Of a stretch of DNA of 64,000 nt, positions 42,779-50,053 are shown piece after piece (positions within the stretch are counted from its first letter, which is position 1; every line of letters begins with the position of its first letter). The translations under genes were made by a program, and so were the position numbers. This DNA is from UKL13-2 sp043744255 (GTDB taxonomy: Bacteria > Pseudomonadota > Gammaproteobacteria > Burkholderiales > Usitatibacteraceae). Where the stretch lies: assembly GCA_043744255.1 (NCBI GenBank), contig JAYTVA010000051.1:1-64000 (forward strand), read 5' to 3'. A model generated the notes under the pieces. That model was not told the DNA's origin. It was given only the letters and a program-made list of their open reading frames with translations, and searched no databases.

Positions 42779-44610
42779 AGCGTGTACCCTTCGTACATTT
42801 TGTCAATCTCGGTGGTGTATTTCGCGAACACCACATTACGCTTTAATTTAAGCGTCGGCGTCATCAAGCCGTTGTCGATGGTCCATTTTTCGTTGGCGAC
42901 GGTGATCTTGCGCACTTGCGCGTAGCCGGGAAAATCCTTACTTCGCTTGCCGATCCGTTGCACCAAAAACTTTTCGATCTTGTCTTTGGCGTCGCCTTGC
43001 AGATTGGGATCGATGTTGTTTTCTGCGGCCACTTTTGCCCACTGCTCGTCATTGAGCACCGCGACGGCCGTGAGAAACGGCTTGGCCTCACCGTAGACCA
43101 GAATCTGCTCAAACAGGGGGTCGAGCTGAATCGCCAGTTCCATGTCCACGGGTGGCACTTTTTCACCGTTACCCATGACGATAATTTCCTTGATGCGCCC
43201 GGTGATGCGTACAAATCCTTGCTCGTCGATCTTGACCTGATCGCCGGTCGCAAGCCAGCCGTCCTCGGACAATACGGCGCGAGTGGCTTCTGGATTGTTC
43301 CAGTACCCCAGCATGATATTCGGCCCACGCGCGAACAATGCACCGTTGTCAGCCACGCGCAATTCAACACCCGGCACGGCGAGGCCGATGGTGGTGGGAT
43401 CATTTCTATCGAGCAGATTCACGGTGAGCAAGGGGCTCGCCTCTGACAGTCCATAGCCCTGACAAATTGGTAGGCCCAAGCCGACGAATACTTTTGCCAC
43501 TGACGGCGACAACGCCGCGCCACCGGAAATCGCAAAACGCAATTTGCCGCCGAGGCGCGCAAGCAGTTTTTCGGCGACCAGTTTTTTCAACAGCGGCCAC
43601 AACAAAAATTGTGCTTGCCACGGTTCGCGTCCGTGCTCGTATTCGAATTTCGCCCAGCCGGTTTTGACCGCGAAGTCGAATAGCTTACGTCTGGCGGGCG
43701 AGACCTTCGCGAGTTGCTCGTTGATGGCGGCGAGGAAGCGCTCGTAAATGCGCGGCACGGAAAAAATAATCGTCGGCTGGATCGTACGGAAGTCTTCAGC
43801 GAGCTGCGGGATCGAGCGCGAGAACGCCATCGACGCGCCAGAAATGACATTCAGGTAGTAGTCGCAAGTGCGCTCAAACATATGCGATAGCGGCAGGAAC
43901 GAGAGAAAACTGTCTTCGGGATAAATGTCGTAGACCATCAGCCCGGATTGCGCATTGGACAAAATATTGCGATGCGAAAGCATCACGCCCTTGGCCTTGC
44001 CGGTGGTGCCGCTGGTGTAGACGATGGTGGCAAGATCGCTACCCACTGTGGGCGCGCGCGCAACGAAACCAGCATCCTGCGGCAACCAATCGCTCAGTGT
44101 TTTAAGGCGCGGCTCGTCGCAGTCAGCCACCGGCTTCACCGATAGAATCAAGCGCAGCGACGTCAGTTGTTCACGTACCGTCTTCAGGCGCTTCCAATGC
44201 TCTTCACCATCGATGACGATCACTCTTACATCGGCGTTATTCAGAATGTAGGCCACGTTGTCCGGGCGATCATCGACAAATAGCGGCACCGGCACCATGC
44301 CGTGCGCAAACGCGCCCTGATCGGCTAGTACCCAGTTGCTGCTATTTTTGAGCATCACGGCGAGCCGCTCGCCCGATTCAAAACCATCGCGCCGCAGCCC
44401 TTCGCGAAAGCGCATGACCTTTTCGCCAATCTCGCGCCACGTGCAACTGACCCACTCCTTGCTGGAAGAGCGAAATTCACGGTAGGCGAGCGCATTCGGC
44501 GAGGTGCGGCAACGCAGTGCGAACACATCCGCAAGCGTCGCGTCGTCATCAAATATGAGGTAGCGCGTGCCGTTTCGGTTATTCAGTTTTGGCGCGGCTA
44601 CATTGACCAA
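42775..44610 (-). CDS. Long-chain fatty-acid--CoA ligase (AMP-forming)
   Basis: A 611-residue adenylate-forming enzyme that activates fatty acids to acyl-CoA. The AMP-binding motif YTSGTTGKAKGVMLSH, the SEASPLL region and the TGDQVKIDEQGFVRITGRIKE motif are present, and the family Lys is near the C terminus. Length and the LSFLPLSHMFERT segment match long-chain ligases such as those with AAE15-type architecture. The start is TTG at 44610: GGAG lies 7 bases before it and no in-frame ATG is near. It is coupled to the following thioesterase gene. Confidence 0.94.
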   Translation of the reverse strand: MVNVAAPKLNNRNGTRYLIFDDDATLADVFALRCRTSPNALAYREFRSSSKEWVSCTWREIGEKVMRFREGLRRDGFESGERLAVMLKNSSNWVLADQGAFAHGMVPVPLFVDDRPDNVAYILNNADVRVIVIDGEEHWKRLKTVREQLTSLRLILSVKPVADCDEPRLKTLSDWLPQDAGFVARAPTVGSDLATIVYTSGTTGKAKGVMLSHRNILSNAQSGLMVYDIYPEDSFLSFLPLSHMFERTCDYYLNVISGASMAFSRSIPQLAEDFRTIQPTIIFSVPRIYERFLAAINEQLAKVSPARRKLFDFAVKTGWAKFEYEHGREPWQAQFLLWPLLKKLVAEKLLARLGGKLRFAISGGAALSPSVAKVFVGLGLPICQGYGLSEASPLLTVNLLDRNDPTTIGLAVPGVELRVADNGALFARGPNIMLGYWNNPEATRAVLSEDGWLATGDQVKIDEQGFVRITGRIKEIIVMGNGEKVPPVDMELAIQLDPLFEQILVYGEAKPFLTAVAVLNDEQWAKVAAENNIDPNLQGDAKDKIEKFLVQRIGKRSKDFPGYAQVRKITVANEKWTIDNGLMTPTLKLKRNVVFAKYTTEIDKMYEGYTL

Positions 44611-44644
44611 ACAGGTTCTCCAGCGGGGGATTTTCGAAGCAAAA

Positions 44645-45121
44645 TTATACGTCGCTGAACTTTGCCTTGCGCGGGCTCACGTACATCGCGATGTCGGCGT
44701 GACAGACGATATTGCCCTCGGTGTCCTTGATGTCGCAACCGATGATCACATCGCGGGCGGGCCCGTCCGCAATATCGTCAGTCGCGGCTTCAACCACCAC
44801 GTCCGTCGTTGCGACCCTCAGGTACTGTACCGTCATGCCCCGCGGTAGCCAGCGCATCTTGCGCGAAAGGCTCGCTTCCATCATGGTACCAGCAGCAAGT
44901 TCGGCGAGGTTGCACATGGCGATGGCGTGCACCGAGTGAATATGATTTTCCACCGCGCGGCGTTTCTTCATGGTCACGCGCGCATAGCCTTTGCGCAACT
45001 CATCGAACTGCGGCTTGATGCTGCCGAAGTACGGCGCCTTGCGGCACACCGCCCACGAGAAAATTTTCTTGCCGAGTGGGCGGGTAGACCATTTTTGCCA
45101 GAGGGTTAGGATGGGGGGCAT
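44645..45121 (-). CDS. DUF4442 hotdog-fold protein
   Basis: A 158-residue hotdog protein of the DUF4442 type, probably an acyl-CoA thioesterase. Visible segments are the MKKRRAVENHIHSVHAIAMC motif and NLAELAAGTMMEASL, corresponding to the hotdog helix. I chose ATG at 45121 instead of an upstream TTG. It lies 34 bases upstream of the ligase gene, so the ligase, two thioesterases and other genes probably form one transcript. Confidence 0.85.
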   Translation of the reverse strand: MPPILTLWQKWSTRPLGKKIFSWAVCRKAPYFGSIKPQFDELRKGYARVTMKKRRAVENHIHSVHAIAMCNLAELAAGTMMEASLSRKMRWLPRGMTVQYLRVATTDVVVEAATDDIADGPARDVIIGCDIKDTEGNIVCHADIAMYVSPRKAKFSDV

Positions 45122-45184
45122 GGGAGCTTTCTGTTGATGTTGGCGCAACGGGCTGAAGCCCCCTCACCCGCGCGGTCGCGCGCC

Positions 45185-45284
45185 CCTCTCCCGCAGGAGA
45201 GGAGCTTCTAAATCGGATAGGTTGCCACCAAATGGAAAGTTTGCGCGGCCAGCGCAGCATGGAAACCCTCTCCTGCGGGAGAAA
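45185..45284. repeat. CCTCTCCCGCAGGAGAGG repeat pair
   Basis: CCTCTCCCGCAGGAGAGG (45185-45202) and CCTCTCCTGCGGGAGAAA (45267-45284) are each near-palindromic and are reverse complements of each other apart from the ends. They form a long inverted repeat in the gap between the DUF4442 and FadJ-type genes. Similar CCTCTCC repeats are common intergenic elements in proteobacteria. Confidence 0.6.
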
Positions 45285-45326
45285 GTGCCGCGACAGCGGC
45301 GGTGAGCGTGACGGCAAATCGCACCT

Positions 45327-47369
45327 TCACGCAATGCCACTCCACCCCGCATCTGCCGCAAACCGCGCGCCGTGCTTGGCTTCCAGCGCTTTCATCTCCG
45401 CCAACAACTTGTCTTTCCCCGCCTCACGCAAATAGTTAATCGGGCCGCCGCGATGCGGCGCAAAGCCCGTACCGAAGATGATGCCTGCGTCGCACAAATC
45501 AGCATCAGCAACGATGTCTTCGCGCACGCAGGCGACGGCTTCATTTACCGCAGGCAATGCCATGCGCATCCAGAGTGGCGCCAGATCAATGGTGCCGCTG
45601 CCACCGTGTTTGCCAACGTGTCTTTGCGGCTTGCCATCGACCCATTTGTAAAAACCTTCGCCAGTTTTTTTGCCGAGTTTTTTTGCTTCCACCAATTCAA
45701 TAATTTTCTTCGGTTGCACTCCACCTTCTTTGTGCAACTCTTTGCCCACCGCCAAGCCCACATCGAGGCCAACCACATCGGCCAATTCAATGGGGCCCAT
45801 CAGCATGCCGAACTCCTTGGCTGCCGCGTCAATGGTTTCTGCAGGGATGCCTTCATCGAGCATCACCTGCGCCTCGGTCATGTACGGCGTGAGAATGCGA
45901 TTCACCAAAAAGCCGGGTGCTGATTTCACCGGCAGCGGCAGTTTGTCGATGGCTTTCACGAACGACTGCGCGCGCTGCATCACCTCCGGCGCGGTGTCGG
46001 GCCCTTGCACAATCTCCACCAGCATCATTTGCGCGACGGGATTGAAAAAGTGAATGCCGACGAGTCGGGTTGATGAAGCAAGGCCGCGCGACAACTCCTG
46101 TAGCGGGATCGACGAAGTGTTGGTGGCAAGAATCGCACCGGGCTTCAACTTCGGCTCGATCTCGGCATACACCTTGCGCTTGATGTCGGCGTTTTCGACG
46201 ATGGCTTCAATCACCAAATCGCAATGCGCCACGCCATCACCTTTCACGTCAGGCAGCAGTCGATCCATTGCCGCTTGTACGAGATGCGGGAGTTTTAGGC
46301 GCTTGCTATACAACTTAGCCGCGCGCTTGATCGCGGGCGCGATGCGGGTGTGGTCAAGGTCTTGCAGCGTCACCTTCATGCCGCGCATCGCGCACCACGC
46401 GGCGATGTCGCCACCCATCACACCGGCACCGATGACGTGCACATGCTTGACGCCGCTGTCACCGGCGCCGAGCGCTTTCATCCGATCCTGCAAGGTGAAC
46501 ACGCGGATCAGGTTACGCGCAGTTGGATGTGCGAACAGCGCTCTTGATGACGCCGGTGAATCGTTCGGCACCTGACGCGGATCGCCACCAAATTTTTCCC
46601 AGGTGTCGATGATCGCGTAGGGTGCGGGGTAATGATCGCGGCTAGCTTTTTGCGCGACTTTTTTGCGCGACACATTCGCGACGATGCCGCGCACCACCGG
46701 CCAATTGGTGATCGCCTCTTTGAAAGCGGGCTGATGTGGCGCAGGCGGTTTCGCTAAAAATAGTTTTGCGGCGGTCACAAAATGGCGCTGCGGCGTGACG
46801 TCATCCACCAGCCCCATGCGCTTCGCCGCCGTGCCGCTCACGCTGCGCCCCGTCAACATCAAATCGAGTGCTTGCCCCGCGCCGATCAACGGCGGCATAC
46901 GCATCATGCCGCCCCAGCCAGGAGCAATACCGAGCATTACTTCGGGCAGCGCCATTTTCGTTTTCGCGCCGTCATCGGCGATGCGATATTTGCACGCCAG
47001 CGACAACTCCAGGCCGCCGCCCATGCAAAACCCGTGAATCATCGCAAGCGTGGGAAACGGCAGTGCGGCCACTTGATCGAATACATCGAGGCCGAGCTTG
47101 CTCATCGCGGTCGCTTCGTCGGGCGAGCTGAAGCGCGTGAACTCCTGAATGTCGGCGCCCGCTGCGAAGCCGTTGTCCTTCGCCGACAAAATTGCGAGAC
47201 CCTTCGGCGGGGCTTTGCTCAGTTCGGCACAAACCTCAGATAGCTCGCGCAAGGTCTCGCTCGAAAACGTATTGGTCTTCTCAGTTTGTGCGGCATACGA
47301 CTTATCAAAATACAAAAACGCGAGATTATTTTCGTCCCGCTCAAGTCGCCAGTGTTTCCAAGTCTGCAT
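45327..47369 (-). CDS. Enoyl-CoA hydratase/3-hydroxyacyl-CoA dehydrogenase, FadJ-like
   Basis: A 680-residue multifunctional beta-oxidation protein with the crotonase domain first (GFAAGADIQEFTRFSSPDEA and IHGFCMGGGLELSLACKYRI). The dehydrogenase follows (HVIGAGVMGGDIAAW at about residue 330) with its C-terminal substrate domains. This matches E. coli FadJ/FadB order and is shorter than FadB. Its first 29 bases overlap the 3' end of the HAD hydrolase gene, so the two are co-transcribed. It complements the thiolase at 48.8 kb. Confidence 0.93.
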   Translation of the reverse strand: MQTWKHWRLERDENNLAFLYFDKSYAAQTEKTNTFSSETLRELSEVCAELSKAPPKGLAILSAKDNGFAAGADIQEFTRFSSPDEATAMSKLGLDVFDQVAALPFPTLAMIHGFCMGGGLELSLACKYRIADDGAKTKMALPEVMLGIAPGWGGMMRMPPLIGAGQALDLMLTGRSVSGTAAKRMGLVDDVTPQRHFVTAAKLFLAKPPAPHQPAFKEAITNWPVVRGIVANVSRKKVAQKASRDHYPAPYAIIDTWEKFGGDPRQVPNDSPASSRALFAHPTARNLIRVFTLQDRMKALGAGDSGVKHVHVIGAGVMGGDIAAWCAMRGMKVTLQDLDHTRIAPAIKRAAKLYSKRLKLPHLVQAAMDRLLPDVKGDGVAHCDLVIEAIVENADIKRKVYAEIEPKLKPGAILATNTSSIPLQELSRGLASSTRLVGIHFFNPVAQMMLVEIVQGPDTAPEVMQRAQSFVKAIDKLPLPVKSAPGFLVNRILTPYMTEAQVMLDEGIPAETIDAAAKEFGMLMGPIELADVVGLDVGLAVGKELHKEGGVQPKKIIELVEAKKLGKKTGEGFYKWVDGKPQRHVGKHGGSGTIDLAPLWMRMALPAVNEAVACVREDIVADADLCDAGIIFGTGFAPHRGGPINYLREAGKDKLLAEMKALEAKHGARFAADAGWSGIA

Positions 47370-48108
47370 GGTCAGTGTCCTCTGTTGCGTTCGTAAATGC
47401 TTGTGTGATTGCGCGGAGTGCAGCGTCTGTTGGCGCTAACGAAGCGATCTCAATATGCCTGAAACTGCCCGTGGTTGCTGGGGTTTCAGCCTGTTTGCGA
47501 TTCAGCCAGACGCTGGCGATGTCGGCATTAGTAGCACCCATGATGTCCGCACTAAAGCTATCGCCGACCATCACTGCTTCATGCGGCTTCGCGCCCAGCC
47601 GCTCCAATGCGATGGCGAAAATTTTCGGATCGGGTTTGGTCACGCCGACATCTTCGGAGATCACGATGGTGTCGAAATAGCGCGCGAGGTCGAGTGCGCG
47701 CAGTTTGTTGAACTGCTCAACCACGCCGTTGTTGGTGATGATCGCAAGGCGCGCGTGCGGTTGTAGTGCATCGAGCAACTCGCGCGCGCCGGGGACGAGG
47801 GCGCGATTGGCTTGGTGTTGTGTACGGTAAAGCGTCGCGATTTCGGTGCCGTGGTCTTTGGAAATACTCTGGTTGAACGTCGCGAACAATTCCACCATGC
47901 GGCGCGCGCGTGCCTCGTCGAGGGGAAATTCACCCGCGAGAAAACGCGCATGGTGGGTTTCGAGGACGCGGTGGTGTTCGGTGGCGAATGGTTCGAATGG
48001 GAGGTCGGGCGCGTAGGTTTTGTGGACTTCGGTGAGCGCGATCCGTGACGAGCGGGTGTGGTCGAAGAGCGTGTCGTCTAGGTCGAAGAGGATGAAGTTG
48101 GGGAGCAT
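47341..48108 (-). CDS. HAD-superfamily hydrolase (YjjG/GS1-like)
   Basis: A 255-residue haloacid dehalogenase-type phosphatase. Motif I is FDLDDTLFD, motif II is ITNNGV, the Lys is in VTKPDPKIF, and motif III is GDSFSADIMGA. The helical cap between motifs I and II suggests a nucleotidase or phosphoglycolate-phosphatase-like enzyme, similar to YjjG, which removes phosphate from noncanonical nucleotides. The ATG at 48108 was chosen because it directly precedes motif I. It overlaps the FadJ-like gene downstream. Confidence 0.9.
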   Translation of the reverse strand: MLPNFILFDLDDTLFDHTRSSRIALTEVHKTYAPDLPFEPFATEHHRVLETHHARFLAGEFPLDEARARRMVELFATFNQSISKDHGTEIATLYRTQHQANRALVPGARELLDALQPHARLAIITNNGVVEQFNKLRALDLARYFDTIVISEDVGVTKPDPKIFAIALERLGAKPHEAVMVGDSFSADIMGATNADIASVWLNRKQAETPATTGSFRHIEIASLAPTDAALRAITQAFTNATEDTDHADLETLAT

Positions 48109-48115
48109 GGTGTCG

Positions 48116-48430
48116 CTATCTTGCGGGCAGCACGGCAGCTGCGCTCTGCCAATCCGTCGAAAGGTCGCGCCACGTCGCATTCGTGGCTTCAATCAACGCG
48201 ATCTTCTTCTCACGTCGCCACCCCTTCAATTGCTTTTCGCGTTCAAGTGCTGATTTCACGTCGGAGGTGTCTTCGAAATAGACTAGGCGATCAATGTTGT
48301 ATTGCTGCGTAAATCCTTCAACGACCTTGTTCTTGTGCTGCCATAAACGCTGTTCGAGGTCGCTGGTGACGCCGATGTAAATGCGACGCGGTTTGCTGGC
48401 GAGGATGTAGACGAAATAAGTGCGGGACAT
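48116..48430 (-). CDS. GIY-YIG nuclease-domain protein
   Basis: A 104-residue single GIY-YIG domain protein. The sequence begins with YFVYILASKPRRIYIGVTS, which contains the YVYxL and GIY-like/YIG residues, followed by DLEQRLWQHKNK (the Arg) and later a Glu-containing segment SALEREKQLKGWRREKK. Such stand-alone UPF0213/YhbQ-like nucleases have poorly known roles in DNA processing. Its upstream region is occupied by palindromic repeats. It is 7 bases upstream of the HAD gene, so the two could be co-transcribed. Confidence 0.9.
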   Translation of the reverse strand: MSRTYFVYILASKPRRIYIGVTSDLEQRLWQHKNKVVEGFTQQYNIDRLVYFEDTSDVKSALEREKQLKGWRREKKIALIEATNATWRDLSTDWQSAAAVLPAR

Positions 48431-48462
48431 TGGAATTTTGTTCGGTGCGATTTCTAAGAACT

Positions 48463-48555
48463 TGTCATTCCGAGCCGCACTTGCGAGGAATCTGCTGTTA
48501 GCGGTGGCGGCGCGAAGCAGCAGATTCCTCGCAAAAACGACTCGGAATAACAGTG
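48463..48555. repeat. TGTCATTCCGAG palindromic repeat, copy A
   Basis: About 93 bp. It begins TGTCATTCCGAG and ends CTCGGAATAACAGTG. Internal arms TTGCGAGGAATCTGCT and AGCAGATTCCTCGCAA are perfect reverse complements. Copies B (48630-48725) and C (53474-53582) share the ends and arms but differ in the centre. Confidence 0.75.
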
Positions 48556-48629
48556 AAATTATTACATTGGTCTCTATAGTTGAGATCGCAGCAGTCGATT
48601 GGGTTGGCTCAGGCACCACTTCAAAAACT

Positions 48630-48725
48630 TGTCATTCCGAGCCGCTCTTGCGAGGAATCTGCTGTTAGCGGTGATGACGCAGCGAACAAGCAGATTCCTC
48701 GTAACAGCAACTCGGAATGACAGTG
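48630..48725. repeat. TGTCATTCCGAG palindromic repeat, copy B
   Basis: About 96 bp with the same TGTCATTCCGAG start, CGAGGAATCTGCT and GCAGATTCCTCG arms, and CTCGGAATGACAGTG end as copy A, 75 bases away. The centre differs. Confidence 0.75.
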
Positions 48726-48760
48726 AATAATATTTGGCCGCTTCAAGAACAACAGTCGCC

Positions 48761-50047
48761 CTACCCCCGCTCCAACAACATCGCCCCGCCCTGCCCACCG
48801 CCAATGCACAGCGACGCCGCCGCACGCTTCCCGCCGGTACGCTCCAAGGTCTTCAACGCATGCAACACCACCCGCGCACCCGACGCACCAATCGGATGAC
48901 CAATCGCAATCGCGCCGCCATCGACATTGAATTTCGCGCGATCCATCACGCCATACGCGCCCGGTAATCCCAGCTTTTCTTTGCAGTACGCCTCGGATTC
49001 CCACGCGGCCAAACAGCCGAGCGCTTGTGCGGCGAACGCTTCGTTAATTTCTACGCAATCCAAATCTGTCAAGCCCAAGCCATTACGTTGCAACATCGGC
49101 GTGATCGCATGCACGGGGCCTAAGCCCATTTCACTGGGGTCAAGCGCGCTCCATTGCGAATCAACAATTGCGCCAAGTGGTTTCAAGCCGAGTTTTGCCA
49201 CCGCTTCTTCGCTCGCTAAAATCAACATCGCTGCGCCATCGGTGACTTGCGAGGAATTTCCGGCGGTGACGTTGCCATAAGTTTTGTCGAACACCGGGCG
49301 CAATTTCGCGAGGCGGTCGGGCGTGGAATCGGTGCGCACGCCGTCGTCTTCCGCGTAGACGTTGCCTCGGGCGTCAATGATCGGTTCGATCTCTGCAAAG
49401 TGCCCAGCGGCGCGACCGGCCAGCACTTTCAAATGTGATTCAGCCGCGAAGGCATCCATCATTTGCCGCGTGATGCCGAAGCGTTTCGCGACGATTTCAG
49501 CAGTTTGCCCCATGCTGAGTTTGACGATGGGGTCAGTCAATCCTTTGAGAATCGCGATCACCGGTGCCAAGTACGCGGGACGAAATTGCATGGCCACACC
49601 GGCACGCTGACTGAATGATTTCGCGCCGTACCAGTCTGCTAACCAGTTGACCATCTTGGGGCCGAATAGCAGCGGCGCGTGGCTCATGGCATCGGTGCCG
49701 CCTGCGAGTACCAAATGTGATTTTCCCGCGAGGATGTTCACGTACGCCGAATCGAGCGCCTGCATGCCCGATGCGCAATTGCGCATCACCGTCCACGCGG
49801 GCACCTTGTCGCCGCAGCCCAACCGTAGCGCAACCACGCGGCCGATATTGGCTTCATCGGCACTCGGCATGGCGGCACCAACGATGACTTCATCGAATTG
49901 CGTTGGTGCGAATGTTTGCCGCGCCAGCAACGGGCGACCACACGCCACCGCGAGGTCGCCACCGCTGAATGCGCCTGGCTTACTCTTGGCTTTGAGAAAC
50001 GGCGTGCGTGCGCCATCGACTACATAGACTTTTTTTTGCATCGCCAT
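48761..50047 (-). CDS. Acetyl-CoA C-acetyltransferase (FadI-like thiolase)
   Basis: A 428-residue thiolase similar to FadI-type long-chain thiolases. The nucleophilic Cys is in VMRNCASGMQALDSAY; EINEAFAAQALG, GHPIGASGARVV and LCIGGGQGGAML complete the active site. It follows fadE by 6 bases, giving a TetR-fadE-thiolase operon. It probably works with the FadJ-like protein encoded next to it. Confidence 0.93.
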   Translation of the reverse strand: MAMQKKVYVVDGARTPFLKAKSKPGAFSGGDLAVACGRPLLARQTFAPTQFDEVIVGAAMPSADEANIGRVVALRLGCGDKVPAWTVMRNCASGMQALDSAYVNILAGKSHLVLAGGTDAMSHAPLLFGPKMVNWLADWYGAKSFSQRAGVAMQFRPAYLAPVIAILKGLTDPIVKLSMGQTAEIVAKRFGITRQMMDAFAAESHLKVLAGRAAGHFAEIEPIIDARGNVYAEDDGVRTDSTPDRLAKLRPVFDKTYGNVTAGNSSQVTDGAAMLILASEEAVAKLGLKPLGAIVDSQWSALDPSEMGLGPVHAITPMLQRNGLGLTDLDCVEINEAFAAQALGCLAAWESEAYCKEKLGLPGAYGVMDRAKFNVDGGAIAIGHPIGASGARVVLHALKTLERTGGKRAAASLCIGGGQGGAMLLERG

Positions 50048-50053
50048 CGCCGC

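Larger units (their letters stand above)
48431..48760. other. Repeat-filled gap between thiolase and GIY-YIG genes
   Basis: This 330-base gap carries no gene. Two copies of the TGTCATTCCGAG palindromic repeat (48463-48555 and 48630-48725) fill most of it. Confidence 0.7.
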
